The notes: generated from the sequence alone by a model not told the origin. Shown: positions 44,164-54,786, numbered from the stretch's first letter. The stretch is 64,000 nt of DNA from an uncultured Opitutia bacterium (GCA_903855985.1 CAIOAO010000011.1:16057-80056), one strand, 5' to 3'. Numbers and translations: made by a program.

Positions 44164-45522
44164 ATGAAAATCTGCTGCATTGGAGCTGGTTACGTTGGTG
44201 GCCCGACCATGGCGATGATCGCCCTGAAGGCCCCTGACATCGAAGTGAAGGTCGTGGACATGAACGCGACCCGGATTGCGGCCTGGAATTCGGGCACGCT
44301 GCCGATCTATGAGCCCGGCCTGGCGGAGGTCGTGGAAAAGACGCGGGGCAAGAACCTGCATTTCTCCACGGACGTGAACGCGGCGATTGCCGGTGCGGAC
44401 ATCATCTTTGTGGCGGTGAACACCCCGACCAAGACCTACGGCGTGGGCGCGGGGCGGGCGGCGGACCTGCGGTTTATCGAGTCGGTGGCGCGGACCATTG
44501 CCGAGGTGGCGACCGGCCCGAAGATCATCGTCGAGAAATCGACCATCCCCGTGAAGACGGCGGAGACGATCAAGGACATCCTCGCCGCCAACACCCGTGG
44601 GATCAAATTTGAGGTGCTCTCGAATCCCGAGTTCCTGGCCGAGGGTACGGCCGTGGCGGACCTGCTGATGCCCGACCGCGTGCTCATCGGCGGCGAGCGC
44701 ACCCCGGGAGGGGAGAAGGCCCTGCAGACGCTGGTCGAGGTCTACGCCCGCTGGGTCCCGCGCGACCGCATCATCACGACCAACCTGTGGTCGTCGGAGC
44801 TGTCCAAGCTCGTCGCCAACGCGTTCCTGGCGCAGCGCATCTCGTCGATCAACTCGATCTCGGCCCTCTGCGAGGCGACGGGGGCGGATGTGGACGAGGT
44901 GGCGAATGCGATTGGGCGGGACTCGCGCATCGGCCCGAAGTTTTTGAAGGCCTCGGTGGGCTTTGGCGGCTCCTGCTTCCAGAAGGACATCCTGAACCTC
45001 GTTTATCTCTGCGAGCACTACGGCCTGCCGGAGGTGGCCGCGTACTGGGACGGGGTGGTGAAGATGAACGACTGGCAGAAACGCCGGTTTGCCGGGAAGA
45101 TTTCCCGCGCGCTGTTCAACACTGTCGCGGACAAGAAAATCGCGATCCTGGGTTTTGCGTTCAAGAAGGACACCAACGACACGCGCGAATCCCCGGCGAT
45201 CTCGGTGTGCCGGGACCTGCTCGCGGAACAGGCGAAGGTCGTGGTCTACGACCCGAAGGTGTCGGCGGAGGAAATCCGCCTGGACGTGCTCGGCAAGGGC
45301 AAGGACGACCCGCGTCTGACCGTGGCGAAGACCGCCTACGAGGCGGCCGACGGCGCGCATGCCATCGCCGTGGTGACCGAGTGGGACGAATTCAAGAAGC
45401 TCGACTACGCGAAGATGCTCGGCGCGATGCACAAGCCGGCGTTCATCTTCGACGGGCGCAACATCCTCGACCTGGCCAAGCTGGAAGCCATGGGCTTTCG
45501 GACTTACGGAATCGGGAAGTAA
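44164..45522 (+). CDS. ugd: UDP-glucose 6-dehydrogenase, animal/plant-like class
   Basis: Oxidises UDP-glucose to UDP-glucuronate for surface polysaccharides. The 452 residues contain the NAD motif [17 protein letters not shown] (4-20), VNTPTKTYG, the [16 protein letters not shown] segment, [20 protein letters not shown], and the catalytic Cys271 in [11 protein letters not shown], followed by [19 protein letters not shown]. From memory these blocks track the animal and plant UGDH class much more closely than the shorter enterobacterial Ugd. Single gene after the ftsH terminator. Confidence 0.96.
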   Translation: MKICCIGAGYVGGPTMAMIALKAPDIEVKVVDMNATRIAAWNSGTLPIYEPGLAEVVEKTRGKNLHFSTDVNAAIAGADIIFVAVNTPTKTYGVGAGRAADLRFIESVARTIAEVATGPKIIVEKSTIPVKTAETIKDILAANTRGIKFEVLSNPEFLAEGTAVADLLMPDRVLIGGERTPGGEKALQTLVEVYARWVPRDRIITTNLWSSELSKLVANAFLAQRISSINSISALCEATGADVDEVANAIGRDSRIGPKFLKASVGFGGSCFQKDILNLVYLCEHYGLPEVAAYWDGVVKMNDWQKRRFAGKISRALFNTVADKKIAILGFAFKKDTNDTRESPAISVCRDLLAEQAKVVVYDPKVSAEEIRLDVLGKGKDDPRLTVAKTAYEAADGAHAIAVVTEWDEFKKLDYAKMLGAMHKPAFIFDGRNILDLAKLEAMGFRTYGIGK

Positions 45523-45551
45523 GCGCGCCTCGCCCGAGGTGGGGCGTGGCT

Positions 45552-46811
45552 TCAGACGATCGGCAGATCGGCAAATTTGCCGCCCAGCACCAACTCGGAT
45601 GGGCAGGCGAGCCAGTGGTTGAGCATTGTGGCGTAGACACTGCGGAAGTCGGTCGAGTAAGTGAGGTCCTGGTTAAGGGCCAGGTTGAGTGCCGGGGCGG
45701 TGCCGTGCAGGCCGCCTTTCACCTTGGAGCCCAGGACAAACAGCGGCGCGGCGGTGCCGTGGTCGGTGCCGCGGCTCTCGTTTTCACTCGGGCGGCGGCC
45801 GAACTCGGAGAACGTCATCGTGGTGACCTGGCCGTCGAGCTTGTGCAGCTCGAGGTCCTTTTGAAACGCGGCGAGGCCGTCGGAGAGCGTCGTGAGCAGG
45901 TTGGCCTGCTGGTTGGCCTGGTTGCTGTGGGTGTCGAAGCCGCTGAGCGAGACGAAGTACACCCGCGTGGGCAGGCCGGCGGCGATCAGGCCGGCGATAT
46001 TCCTCAGCGAGGCGGCAAACGCGTTGGCAGGATAGCTGGCGGCCGGCTGGTAGCCGCCGAGGACGCGCTGGACTTTTTTCTCGGTGACGAGCGAGTCCAT
46101 GAGCGTGTGCTTGAGGAAGGTCGCATTGTCGTTCTCGGCGGCACCGGGCTGGCTGACGAGCGACTCGAGGAACTGGCGGTTTTCCTCGTTTTCCTTGCGG
46201 TTGCCCGCGCCAGGCAGGAGGCCAAACGTCGGATGGTCCTGGGCGCTGAGGAAGGATTGCGGCACGCCGTTGCTGATGTGCAGGCCGACCGGGTCGTGGG
46301 CATCCGCGCCGGGCCCGCCGGCGCAGGCATTGTCCATGAAGCGACCAATCCAGCCCGTGGAGAGAAACTCGCTGCTGCCGCTGGCGGTTTCCCAGATCTC
46401 GCTCGAGCGGAAATGGCTGCGGTTGGGGTTGGGATAGCCAACGTTCTGGACGACGGCGAGTTTGCCGTCCTTCAGCAGGCGGTGCAGGGCGGTGCACGAC
46501 GGGTGCAGGCCGAGGGTGTCGTTGATGCGCAGCACCTTCTCCTTGGCGAGGCCGAGGGTGGGCCGCAGGCGGTAATAGTTGGCGTCCTCGTACGGGACGA
46601 GGGTGTTGAGGCCGTCGTTGCCGCCGGCGAGCTGGACGAGCACGAGGATGGGCCGGTCTTTTTCTGGGGTGGGCGTTCCGGCGAGGGCGGAATTGACGAG
46701 GAACTCGGGGGCGAAGCGGGCGAAGGCGAGCAGGCCGATGCCGCGGCCGGTGAGCTGGAGGAATTCACGCCGCGTGGTGGGGAACAAAGGAGTGGGAGCG
46801 TTCGAGGACAT
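45552..46811 (-). CDS. DUF1501 family protein with Tat signal
   Basis: A 419-residue protein whose N-terminus TTRREFLQLTGRGIGLLAF is a twin-arginine export signal. The body matches DUF1501, a sulfatase/alkaline-phosphatase-superfamily group: LVLVQLAGGNDGLNTLVPY, LSGFDTHSNQ, and a TMTFSEFGRRPSENESRGTDHG block with metal-ligand-like Asp/His residues. The substrate is unknown. ATG 46811 is used; a GTG five codons earlier would overlap the DUF1800 gene. DUF1501 and DUF1800 genes are commonly adjacent in this phylum, and the products probably work together outside the cytoplasmic membrane. Confidence 0.93.
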   Translation of the reverse strand: MSSNAPTPLFPTTRREFLQLTGRGIGLLAFARFAPEFLVNSALAGTPTPEKDRPILVLVQLAGGNDGLNTLVPYEDANYYRLRPTLGLAKEKVLRINDTLGLHPSCTALHRLLKDGKLAVVQNVGYPNPNRSHFRSSEIWETASGSSEFLSTGWIGRFMDNACAGGPGADAHDPVGLHISNGVPQSFLSAQDHPTFGLLPGAGNRKENEENRQFLESLVSQPGAAENDNATFLKHTLMDSLVTEKKVQRVLGGYQPAASYPANAFAASLRNIAGLIAAGLPTRVYFVSLSGFDTHSNQANQQANLLTTLSDGLAAFQKDLELHKLDGQVTTMTFSEFGRRPSENESRGTDHGTAAPLFVLGSKVKGGLHGTAPALNLALNQDLTYSTDFRSVYATMLNHWLACPSELVLGGKFADLPIV

Positions 46812-46819
46812 GGCGGGAA

Positions 46820-48313
46820 TCAGCACAGTTGATACTCGGGGGACTGAAGCAGCGTAACAGTGGCGCGGCGGAGGCGGCGCAGTTTTGGGGGACCATCGGC
46901 GTGATCCACGGCGAGGAACTTTCGCACGCTGTCACGAAACGGCGGGGCGGCGGGAAGGGCGAGAAAATTGGCCAGTAGGTGGTCGGTCGCGGCGGCGGCA
47001 TCGAGTGCGGCGAGCGGGGCGAGGAGGACGTCGGAGGCGGTGAAGTTGCTCGTGCCGTTGGCGCGCGCGGCGACGAGCTCAATCTGTTCGTCGGCGTTGA
47101 GATTGTCCTCCTTGATGGGGGAGAACAGCGATTCCACGAGTTGGCGGCGCACGCCGAGCGTGGCGGAGTTGATCCAGTTGCGGCCGCCGACCCAGCCGCG
47201 GACATTGGGGGGATTGAAGAGCATCTGGCCCATCTGGCGGAGCGGGTTCAGGACCGAGCGCGGCAGCGGTGCGACGCTCAGGTCGAGGTCCTGCACGAGC
47301 CCGAGGTAGAACTGCACGGGGCTCTTGATGAAGTCGCCGCGAAACTCCCTGGCGTAGAAGAGGCGGCTGCCGAAGAAACGCAGGGCGAGGACGCGCAGGT
47401 CGTAGTCCCGGGCGCGCCACCAGGCACCGAGTTCCTGGAGGTACCCGGGCGGCAGGGGGGTGTCGGAGAGGTAGAATTTCACCATCTCATGCGGCAGGAA
47501 GGCGCCGGCGGCCGGCTGCCGGAAGGCAAGATCGATCACGTCATCGCCGGTGAAGTGGCCGCTCTGGCCGAAGATCGTCTTCGACGAGGCGTCGTGCTGG
47601 CCGGGGACGAAGCGGAACACCCCGAATTGCTGCCGGTAGCCGGTGAAGGCGCGGGCGGACTCCTTGATGTCCTGTTCGGAATAGTTGCCCTCGCCGAGGA
47701 GAAACAGCTCGAAGAGTTCGCGGGCGAAATTCTCGTTGGGGTCGCCGCGCTTGCTCTGGTTCAGGTCGAGGTAGCTGATCATCGCGGGGGAGCGCGAGAC
47801 GGCCTTCGCGAGCACGGGCGCGGGCCCGAAGCCGTGACGGGTGAGCAGGTCGAAGTGGTTCCAGATCAGCGCGGCGTTTTTGACCTTCTCGACGGCGACA
47901 ACGTAGACATCGCTGAGAAAGAGCACCCACTTGGCGCACGCGGCATTCTGTGGCTGCGCGGCGAACTGCAGCCACTTGATGCTCATGTCCTGGATGGCGA
48001 CCTGGCTGCGCTCACGCGCTTCGCGCTGGAGGCGTTGTTTTTCGGGGCCCTGCTGGGCCTGGGCGAGGCTGCGGGCCATTTGCGGGACGTTCTCCTTGAG
48101 ATGGGCAACCAGCCGGGGCTCGGAGAACAGCGCAGGTTGCGCGGGGAAGAGCCGGTCAAGTGTGGCGGCGAGGCCGTCGGTGGTGGCGCGGGCGACCTCG
48201 GCGGGAAGGGCGGACCAGCCGGCGCGACGCAGGAGATGGCGCGCGGCGTCGGCGTTCCATTCCGCGGCGGGCAACGGCTCCCAGGCCTCGGTCGCGGGGT
48301 AAGTGAGCTTCAT
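46820..48313 (-). CDS. DUF1800 family protein
   Basis: A 497-residue DUF1800 protein with characteristic segments: AARHLLRRAGWSALPAEV near the N-terminus, WNHFDLLTRHGFGP, NENFARELFELFLLGEGNYS, ESARAFTGYR, and a C-terminal FNPPNVRGWVGGRNWI. Its role is unknown; it is paired with DUF1501, whose start lies 8 bases past its stop. No obvious signal peptide is seen, so export may depend on the Tat-bearing partner. This is inference. Confidence 0.93.
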   Translation of the reverse strand: MKLTYPATEAWEPLPAAEWNADAARHLLRRAGWSALPAEVARATTDGLAATLDRLFPAQPALFSEPRLVAHLKENVPQMARSLAQAQQGPEKQRLQREARERSQVAIQDMSIKWLQFAAQPQNAACAKWVLFLSDVYVVAVEKVKNAALIWNHFDLLTRHGFGPAPVLAKAVSRSPAMISYLDLNQSKRGDPNENFARELFELFLLGEGNYSEQDIKESARAFTGYRQQFGVFRFVPGQHDASSKTIFGQSGHFTGDDVIDLAFRQPAAGAFLPHEMVKFYLSDTPLPPGYLQELGAWWRARDYDLRVLALRFFGSRLFYAREFRGDFIKSPVQFYLGLVQDLDLSVAPLPRSVLNPLRQMGQMLFNPPNVRGWVGGRNWINSATLGVRRQLVESLFSPIKEDNLNADEQIELVAARANGTSNFTASDVLLAPLAALDAAAATDHLLANFLALPAAPPFRDSVRKFLAVDHADGPPKLRRLRRATVTLLQSPEYQLC

Positions 48314-48358
48314 GCCGCTAATGACGCCGCAAACGGGTGCCGGTTTCGCGGGACGAAA

Positions 48359-49510
48359 CTAAACCCCGAGGGCGGTGCGGTAGAGCCGGGGCACGCGCTT
48401 GCTCACGGAGCAGAGGGTTTCCCACGGAATGGTGTCGGCCCAGCGGCTGAACTCGGACACGGAAATTTCGGCGCCGTCCTGGCGGCCGACGAGGACGACC
48501 TCATCGCCGCATTTCACGCCGGGCACGCCGGTGACGTCCACGATGGTCTGGTCCATGGTGACGCGGCCCAGCACCGGGCAGCGCTGGCCGGCGATGAGCA
48601 CCTGGGCGCGGTTGCTGACGGAGCGGGGAATGCCGTCGCCGTAGCCGGCGCAGAGCACGGCGATCACGGTGTCCCGGGTAAGCGTGTGGGTTCGGCCGTA
48701 ACTGACGGTGGTGCCGCGGGGGAGGGTTTTCGTGATGCCGACGCGCGTGCGGAAACTGAGGACCGGCTCGGTGTGCACCTGGGCCAGCAGGGAGTTGGGA
48801 TGGGGGAGGATGCCGAACTGGAGCAGGCCGACGCGCACGGCGTTGAACGGGCTCGCGCCGGGCATGGTCTCGAGGCCGGAGCTGTTGTCGGCGTGGACGA
48901 AGAGTTCGCTGAGCTTGATGCCCTCGCAGCGGGCGAGGGCCGCGAGGAAGCGACGGCGCTGTTCCTCGGTGAAGGCGGAGTCGTCGTCCGGGCTGGCGAA
49001 GTGGGTGAAAACACCGGCCAGCCGCAGGTGCGGGGACGCGGCGATTTGGGCGTAAAGCGCGGGCGCCTGTTCGTGCCACACGCCGAGCCGGCCCATGCCG
49101 GTGTCGATTTTCAAGTGCACGGCGACGGGCCGGCCGGCGGCGCGGCCGACGGCATCGAAGCGCTGCACCTCGTCGGCGGTGGAGACCGTGGCGGCGAGAT
49201 CGTAGTCGGCGAGGTAGTGATCCTCCTCGGGCAGCAGCGGGCTGAGCAGGAGGACGGGCCAGCCGGGCCCGAGTTCGCGCACGGCGGTTGCCTCGGCGAG
49301 CGTGGCCACGGCGAAGAGATCGGCGCCGGAGTGCATCAGCCTCGCGACGGTCTGGTGCAGGCCGTGGCCGTAGGCGTCGGCCTTCACCACGGCGACGTAG
49401 CGGATATGTGCGGGCAGGGAGGCACGGATGAGGCGCAGGTTGCGTTCCAGGGCCGCGAGATCGATCTCGGCCCAGCAACGGAGGGGCAGGCGGGAGTTGG
49501 GGGCGTTCAT
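48359..49510 (-). CDS. alr: Alanine racemase
   Basis: PLP enzyme supplying D-alanine for peptidoglycan. K43 in AVVKADAYGHG binds PLP; VHLKIDTGMGRLGV, RVGLLQFGILPHP and CAGYGDGIPRSVSN (with the catalytic Tyr) are present, as is VTMDQTIVDVTG. 383 residues. Its ATG overlaps the stop of tsaB by 4 bases (ATGA), implying coupled translation. Confidence 0.97.
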   Translation of the reverse strand: MNAPNSRLPLRCWAEIDLAALERNLRLIRASLPAHIRYVAVVKADAYGHGLHQTVARLMHSGADLFAVATLAEATAVRELGPGWPVLLLSPLLPEEDHYLADYDLAATVSTADEVQRFDAVGRAAGRPVAVHLKIDTGMGRLGVWHEQAPALYAQIAASPHLRLAGVFTHFASPDDDSAFTEEQRRRFLAALARCEGIKLSELFVHADNSSGLETMPGASPFNAVRVGLLQFGILPHPNSLLAQVHTEPVLSFRTRVGITKTLPRGTTVSYGRTHTLTRDTVIAVLCAGYGDGIPRSVSNRAQVLIAGQRCPVLGRVTMDQTIVDVTGVPGVKCGDEVVLVGRQDGAEISVSEFSRWADTIPWETLCSVSKRVPRLYRTALGV

Positions 49511-50133
49511 GGGGCGCGGTGAACCTGGGGAGTCCAGGTGGCGTAACTCGGTTCCTCGTGGAGAAACGCATCGGGCGCGTCCGTGGCGTGAAACAGGTCA
49601 CGGTCGGCGACCACGGGCAGCAATTGGGCGAGCGAGTAGGAGGTGGTGGTCACGCCGGCGGGCAGGGCGGACCAGTGCCGGAAGCCTTCGGGCATGACGA
49701 GCTCGCCGGTGAGTTCGGCCGTGGGAACCCGGCGCAGTCCCGCGCTCAGGGTGATGCAGTGCCAGGCCTCGCGCCGGGCGTCGGCGATGATCGTGGCGCC
49801 GGGACGGTTGAGCGCCTGCGCCACGATCGCGAGACTGTGATAGGCGAACATCGGTCGGGGCGTGAGGACGCCCCAGGTGCGCAGGGCCATGGCCACGGTG
49901 CGAATGCCGAGGACGGACCCGGGGCCGTCGCAGTACACGAAAGCGCCGGCCTCAGCGGGCTGGATGGAGAGTTCCTCGAGACACCGGAAGACACCCACGC
50001 CTGATTCCTCATCCGAACCGGCCCAGCGCGCCGGCTGGTCGGGTCTGAGCCAGCCGACCTGGATCCGGGCCGAGGCGGCATCGATGAGCAGCAAGGGTCC
50101 GTGGGCGGCGAGAAGTTGACGAAGGCTGGGCAT
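49507..50133 (-). CDS. tsaB: TsaB-like tRNA threonylcarbamoyladenosine protein (diverged)
   Basis: TsaB is the non-catalytic partner of TsaD in t6A tRNA modification. In 208 residues the N-terminal LLLIDAASARIQVG and the GPGSVLGIRTVAMALRTW segment (family GPGSFTGLRIG) are recognisable, and the DARREAWHC segment corresponds to family DARRGEVY. The rest is diverged, so confidence is lower than for neighbours. It is translationally coupled to alr, and divergent from tig. Confidence 0.78.
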   Translation of the reverse strand: MPSLRQLLAAHGPLLLIDAASARIQVGWLRPDQPARWAGSDEESGVGVFRCLEELSIQPAEAGAFVYCDGPGSVLGIRTVAMALRTWGVLTPRPMFAYHSLAIVAQALNRPGATIIADARREAWHCITLSAGLRRVPTAELTGELVMPEGFRHWSALPAGVTTTSYSLAQLLPVVADRDLFHATDAPDAFLHEEPSYATWTPQVHRAP

Positions 50134-50261
50134 GGTTCCCGGCAGCCACGAAACGGCGGGTAACCGCGGCGCGCAAGCGTGCAGAATCCGGCATTGACCG
50201 GGCTGGCCGGCGACGTAGCGTGACCGATTCTCACTCTAGAAACCACTCCGCATCCCTTCCC

Positions 50262-51584
50262 GTGAACGTCCAACTCAACTCCGTTTCCGATACGCGCAAG
50301 AACCTCGTCGTCACGCTCGACAAGAGCGAAGTCGACACCGAACACCAGGCCGTCGTGGCCGAGTTCAGCCAGATGGCCAAAATCCCGGGCTTCCGCCCGG
50401 GCAAGGCACCGGCGGCGATGGTCGTGAAGCGCTTCGGCAAGGAGATCGCCGAGGAGTTCAAACAGAAGGTCGTGAGCAAGGCCTACCGCGGCGCCCTCGA
50501 GCAGCAGAAGCTCGACGTGCTGAATGTCGTCAATGTCGAGCCGGGTCAGGTCGAGGCCGGCCTGTCCGCCGCCATCACCATCACCCTCGATGTGCGCCCC
50601 GAGTTCCAGCTGCCCGAGTATAGCGGCCTGGAGACCACGGTGGCGTCCACGGATGCGACCGACGCCGAGGTGGACCAGATCATCGAGAGCCTCCGCAGCG
50701 AGCGCGCCGAGTTCAAGACGGCCGAGCGTCCGTCGGCGAAGGGTGACTATGTGAAGCTGGCCTACGAAGGCACGGTGGACGGCAAGCCGATCGCGGAGCT
50801 TGCGGCCGACAAGCAGATTTACGGCAAGGTCCCGCAGACGTGGGAAGAGGTCGAGGGTGCCAACGAGGGCGTCATTCCCGGTCTCGGCAAGGATCTCGCG
50901 GGCGTGAAGGCCGGCGACAAGAAGAACGTGAACATCACCTTCCCCGCCGATTTCGCGCCGGTCCCGGCGCTGGCGGGCAAGAACGCCGTCTATGCGATCG
51001 AGGTGCAGGAAGTGCGCGAGCGCGCGCTGCCGCCGCTGGACGAGGCCTTCTTCAAGGCCAACCAGGTGGACGACCTCGCCGCGCTGAAGACCAGCGTGAG
51101 CAACAATCTCAAGCTCCAGAAGGAGCACCAGAACCGCTCCGAGCAGCGCCGGCAGGTCATCGACGCGCTGGCCGCGAAGGTGGAGTTCGCCGTGCCGGAC
51201 TCGCTCGTCGAGAACGAGACGCAGGGCGTGCTCCGCCAGTTCATCGAGGAGAACATGCGCCGCGGCATCCCGCAGGAGCAGTTCGAGAAGGACAAGAAGC
51301 AGCTCTTCGACAACGCCCGCCAGGCCGCGACGAAGCGCGTGAAGGTCCAGCTGATGCTCGCGAAGATCGCCGAGGCCGAGAAGCTCACGGTGACCGAGAA
51401 GGACATCGACACCTTCATCTACCGCGAGGCGATGCGCACGCAGCAGAAGCCGGACAAGCTCGTGAAGGTCCTCAGCAGCGACCGCGAGCAGCTCCGCGCC
51501 GTCCAGCAGTCCATCATTTTCGACAAGTCGGTTGATTTTCTGGTGTCCAAGGCTAAGGTGTCGACCACACCGAAGGCCTCCTAA
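50262..51584 (+). CDS. tig: Trigger factor
   Basis: Ribosome-bound chaperone and prolyl isomerase meeting nascent chains. The ribosome-docking loop is GFRPGKAP (about 47-54), the PPIase domain spans about 155-250 ([15 protein letters not shown] and an [15 protein letters not shown] segment), and a helical C-terminal chaperone domain follows. 440 residues match E. coli (432). GTG at 50262 ([14 protein letters not shown]) is preferred over a GTG 14 codons earlier because the conserved domain begins here. It opens the tig-clpP-clpX series. Confidence 0.96.
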   Translation: MNVQLNSVSDTRKNLVVTLDKSEVDTEHQAVVAEFSQMAKIPGFRPGKAPAAMVVKRFGKEIAEEFKQKVVSKAYRGALEQQKLDVLNVVNVEPGQVEAGLSAAITITLDVRPEFQLPEYSGLETTVASTDATDAEVDQIIESLRSERAEFKTAERPSAKGDYVKLAYEGTVDGKPIAELAADKQIYGKVPQTWEEVEGANEGVIPGLGKDLAGVKAGDKKNVNITFPADFAPVPALAGKNAVYAIEVQEVRERALPPLDEAFFKANQVDDLAALKTSVSNNLKLQKEHQNRSEQRRQVIDALAAKVEFAVPDSLVENETQGVLRQFIEENMRRGIPQEQFEKDKKQLFDNARQAATKRVKVQLMLAKIAEAEKLTVTEKDIDTFIYREAMRTQQKPDKLVKVLSSDREQLRAVQQSIIFDKSVDFLVSKAKVSTTPKAS

Positions 51585-51607
51585 ACGACACTCTACAATC
51601 AATCCCT

Positions 51608-52228
51608 GTGAGCTACTACGTCCCCCTTGTCATTGAAAACACCGGCCGCGGCGAGCGGTCGATGGACATCTATTCCCGTCTGCTGAAGGACCGCATCATC
51701 TTCATCGGCACGCCGATTGACGACATGGTCGCCAACCTGGTGATCGCCCAGCTGCTGTTCCTCCAGATGGAGGATGCCAAGAAGGACGTCTTCCTTTACA
51801 TCAACTCACCCGGCGGCGTGGTGACCAGCGGCATGGCCATCTACGACACGATGCGCTTCATGCCGTACGACATTGCCACTTACTGCATCGGCATGGCGGC
51901 CAGCATGAGCACCGTGCTCCTCGCCGGCGGGACCAAGGGCAAGCGCTTCGCGCTTCCCAACAGCCGTGTCATGATCCACCAGCCCAGCGGCGGCGCGGGC
52001 GGGCAGACGGCGGACATCGCCATTGCGGCCAAGGAGATCCTCCGCTGGCGCAAGACGCTCAATGACACGCTGGCCCTGCACACCGGCAAGACGGCCGACC
52101 AGATTGAGAAGGATTCGGACCGCGACTACTACCTGAGCGCCGAGGAGGCCAAGGCCTACGGCATCGTGGATCACGTCGTCCAGTCCACCCGCGAGGCCCA
52201 GGCCATCGCCGTGCAAAGCGCCGCCTGA
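51608..52228 (+). CDS. clpP: ATP-dependent Clp protease proteolytic subunit
   Basis: Serine protease forming tetradecamers with ClpX or ClpA caps. Ser99 (GMAASMSTV), His124 (MIHQPSGG) and the Asp near [11 protein letters not shown] complete the triad. 206 residues with a short N-terminal propeptide. The start is GTG at 51608, 23 bases after the tig stop. Confidence 0.98.
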   Translation: MSYYVPLVIENTGRGERSMDIYSRLLKDRIIFIGTPIDDMVANLVIAQLLFLQMEDAKKDVFLYINSPGGVVTSGMAIYDTMRFMPYDIATYCIGMAASMSTVLLAGGTKGKRFALPNSRVMIHQPSGGAGGQTADIAIAAKEILRWRKTLNDTLALHTGKTADQIEKDSDRDYYLSAEEAKAYGIVDHVVQSTREAQAIAVQSAA

Positions 52229-52289
52229 AGAGTGGTTTAGGACATTCTCCGGCCTCGACACCGGTTCGTCCGGCGCGACACCCTTTCCC

Positions 52290-53585
52290 ATGGCCAAGTC
52301 TTCACGCATGACGCTCTGTTCCTTCTGCGGCAAGTCGCAGGCGGAAGTGAAAAAGATTATCGCCGGTCCCGGCGTATATATCTGCGACTCTTGCGTTAAC
52401 GTCTGCAAGACGATCATCGATCGCGAGGTCAAGGCGCCCACTACCGAGGCCAAGCCGGCCTTCCGGCTGATCAAGCCGTCGGAGATCAAGAAGACCCTCG
52501 ATGACCACGTCATTGGCCAGGATCACGCCAAGAAGGTCCTTTCAGTCGCGGTCTACAACCACTTCAAGCGCCTCAATTTCAACGCTGGCGAGCCCCTGAA
52601 GGACTCGATGACGCTGTCGCCCGAGTTTGACGGCGTTGAGGTCGAGAAGAGCAACATCCTGCTCGTGGGCCCGACCGGCTCCGGCAAGACCCTGCTCGCC
52701 CGCACCCTGGCCAAGATCCTCGATGTGCCGTTCGCGATTTCCGATGCGACGACGCTGACCGAGGCGGGTTATGTCGGCGAAGACGTCGAGAACGTCGTTC
52801 TCCGGCTGCTCCAGAACGCCAACTACGACGTGAAGCGCGCCGAGTGTGGCATCATTTACATCGACGAAATCGACAAGATCGGCCGCAAGACCGAGAACGT
52901 TTCCATCACGCGCGACGTGTCCGGCGAGGGTGTGCAGCAGGCGCTGCTGAAGATCCTTGAAGGCACCACCTGCAACGTGCCCCCGCAGGGCGGCCGCAAG
53001 CACCCGAATCAGGAATACGTCCAGATCAACACGTCGAACATCCTCTTCATCTGCGGCGGCGCCTTTGTCGGCCTCGACGCGATGGTGCAGCGTCGCCTCG
53101 GTTCGCGCAGCCTCGGCTTTTCCGCCGTCGCCGCGCAGCAGGACGAGACGCTTGCGCCGGAGCAGCTGATGAAGTCGCTGACGCCCGAGGATCTGATCCG
53201 CTTTGGCATGATCCCGGAGTTCATCGGCCGCCTGCCGGTCGTGTCGGTGCTGGACCAGCTCAAGATCGCCGATCTCGAGAAGATCCTGCTCAAGACGAAG
53301 AACGCCACGGTGAAGCAGTACTCGAAGCTCTTCGCGATGGACGGCGTGCGCCTGAAGTTCACGCCCGACGCCGTGCGGGCGATCGCGGCCAAGGCCATCG
53401 AGCTGAAGACGGGCGCCCGCGCCCTCCGCTCGATCATGGAAAATCTCATGCTCGAGGTGATGTACGAGCTGCCGCAGCGCGAGGATGTGACGGAAGTCGT
53501 CATCAACTCCGCCGTCGTCGCCGGCCGCCAGAAGCCGACCCTGCGTCGCGCCGGAAAGACCGAGGCGAAGCAGAACGCGGCCTGA
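52290..53585 (+). CDS. clpX: ATP-dependent Clp protease ATP-binding subunit ClpX
   Basis: AAA+ unfoldase that feeds ClpP. The N-terminal zinc domain has C10, C13, C32 and C35 (CSFC ... CDSC). Walker A is [11 protein letters not shown] (about 126-136), the pore loop is [10 protein letters not shown], Walker [12 protein letters not shown], and an RLGSRSLGF segment follows (IGF-loop region nearby). 431 residues. It ends tig-clpP-clpX, and is followed by a large palindrome. Confidence 0.98.
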   Translation: MAKSSRMTLCSFCGKSQAEVKKIIAGPGVYICDSCVNVCKTIIDREVKAPTTEAKPAFRLIKPSEIKKTLDDHVIGQDHAKKVLSVAVYNHFKRLNFNAGEPLKDSMTLSPEFDGVEVEKSNILLVGPTGSGKTLLARTLAKILDVPFAISDATTLTEAGYVGEDVENVVLRLLQNANYDVKRAECGIIYIDEIDKIGRKTENVSITRDVSGEGVQQALLKILEGTTCNVPPQGGRKHPNQEYVQINTSNILFICGGAFVGLDAMVQRRLGSRSLGFSAVAAQQDETLAPEQLMKSLTPEDLIRFGMIPEFIGRLPVVSVLDQLKIADLEKILLKTKNATVKQYSKLFAMDGVRLKFTPDAVRAIAAKAIELKTGARALRSIMENLMLEVMYELPQREDVTEVVINSAVVAGRQKPTLRRAGKTEAKQNAA

Positions 53586-53616
53586 GCGCGCTGCGCGCGC
53601 GGAGATCGCAGTTCGC

Positions 53617-53678
53617 GTAGGGCGGGTCTTTGACCCGCCTTTTTTGCGCTCCGCAGGCGGGTCAAAGACCCGCCCTAC
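53617..53678. repeat. Nested palindrome (24-base arms), probable bidirectional terminator / REP-like element
   Basis: The 24-base arms 53617-53640 and 53655-53678 are exact inverted copies around a 14-base loop. Each arm is itself a hairpin: GGCGGGTC, TTT, GACCCGCC. T-runs occur at 53640-53645. It lies between convergent clpX and the M42 peptidase gene. Such nested units are typical of REP-like intergenic repeats of high-GC genomes. Confidence 0.9.
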
Positions 53679-53721
53679 CTCTGAACGTCGCTCGCTTAAC
53701 AGCGTTATTCGGAGCAGCTAG

Positions 53722-54786
53722 TCACCAGTGAGCGTAGTCGCCCTTTTCGAGGCCTTTGGCGAACTCGACGAGGAGCTTAACGCAGCGTTCCACGTCCTCG
53801 AGGTCGACGACTTCGCTGGGGGTGTGCATGTAGCGCAGGGGAATGGACACCACGCCGGTGGCCACGCCGCCGCGGCCCATCTGGAGGGCGCGGGCGTCGG
53901 TGCCGGTCGGACGCGGGTCGGCGGCGATCTGGACGGGCATCTTGAGCTTCTTGGCGGCCGCCAGGAGGCGCTGGAAGACCTTGGGGTTCGCGTTGGCGCC
54001 GCGGCAGAGGATCGGGCCGCCGCCGAGTGTCGTTTCGCCGAACTTGCGGTTGTCGGAGTCGGGGTGGTCGGTCGCGTGGTCCACGTCCACGGCGATGGCA
54101 ATGTGCGGGTTCACGGCGTAAGCGGCGGTGGTGGCGCCGCGGACGCCGATTTCCTCCTGGGAGGTGGCGACGCTGACGACCTTGGCGGCGAGCTTCTTCT
54201 CCTTGGCGAGCCGGATGAGGACTTCGCCGACGATGTAGGCGCCGACCTTGTTGTCGAACGCGCGGGCGGCGCCGATGCTGCCGTGGAAGAGCTCGAACTC
54301 GTGGTCGTAGGTCACGGAATCGCCGATGGCGATGCGGGCGAGGGCCTCTTTCTTCGACTTGGCGCCGATATCGATCCAGATCTCGTGGATCTCGGGGACC
54401 TTCTTGCGGTCGGCCTCTTCCATAAGGTGCACGGCGCGTTTGCCGGTGACGCCTTTGACCGGGCCGTTGGCGGTCTGGATGATGACGCGGCGACCGGAAA
54501 TCACGGTGCGGTCATGGCCGCCGATGGTGTCGAAGTAGATGTAACCGTCCTTGTTGACGTAGGTGATGATGAGGCCGAGCTCGTCCATGTGGCCGGCGAG
54601 CATGAAGACCGGGTCGCCGGAAGGATTGAGCGTGGCGATGCGGTTGCCCATCGCGTCCATCGCATAGGTGTCGGCGGCGGGTTTGACGTGGCGGTCGAAG
54701 ACGGCCTGGGCCTCGGCCTCGTAGCCGGAAGGCGAGCGGGCGTGGAGCAGTTCGGTGAGGAAAGCAGGGGCTTGATACGTGGACAT
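53722..54786 (-). CDS. M42-family metallo-aminopeptidase
   Basis: A 354-residue cytoplasmic aminopeptidase of the M42 (FrvX/PepA-like, tetrahedral) family. Di-metal ligands are visible: His/Asp in AGHMDELGLI (about 66-75), Asp in ARAFDNKVGAY, the Glu pair in ATSQEEIGVRGA, Asp in AVDVDHATD, and His in MHTPSEVVD. Substrate specificity is uncertain (peptides with N-terminal Glu/Asp or hydrophobics in characterised members). ATG 54786 is chosen, as MSTYQAPAFLTELLHARSPS is the usual start; the frame is open much further but overlaps hisA. Confidence 0.95.
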   Translation of the reverse strand: MSTYQAPAFLTELLHARSPSGYEAEAQAVFDRHVKPAADTYAMDAMGNRIATLNPSGDPVFMLAGHMDELGLIITYVNKDGYIYFDTIGGHDRTVISGRRVIIQTANGPVKGVTGKRAVHLMEEADRKKVPEIHEIWIDIGAKSKKEALARIAIGDSVTYDHEFELFHGSIGAARAFDNKVGAYIVGEVLIRLAKEKKLAAKVVSVATSQEEIGVRGATTAAYAVNPHIAIAVDVDHATDHPDSDNRKFGETTLGGGPILCRGANANPKVFQRLLAAAKKLKMPVQIAADPRPTGTDARALQMGRGGVATGVVSIPLRYMHTPSEVVDLEDVERCVKLLVEFAKGLEKGDYAHW

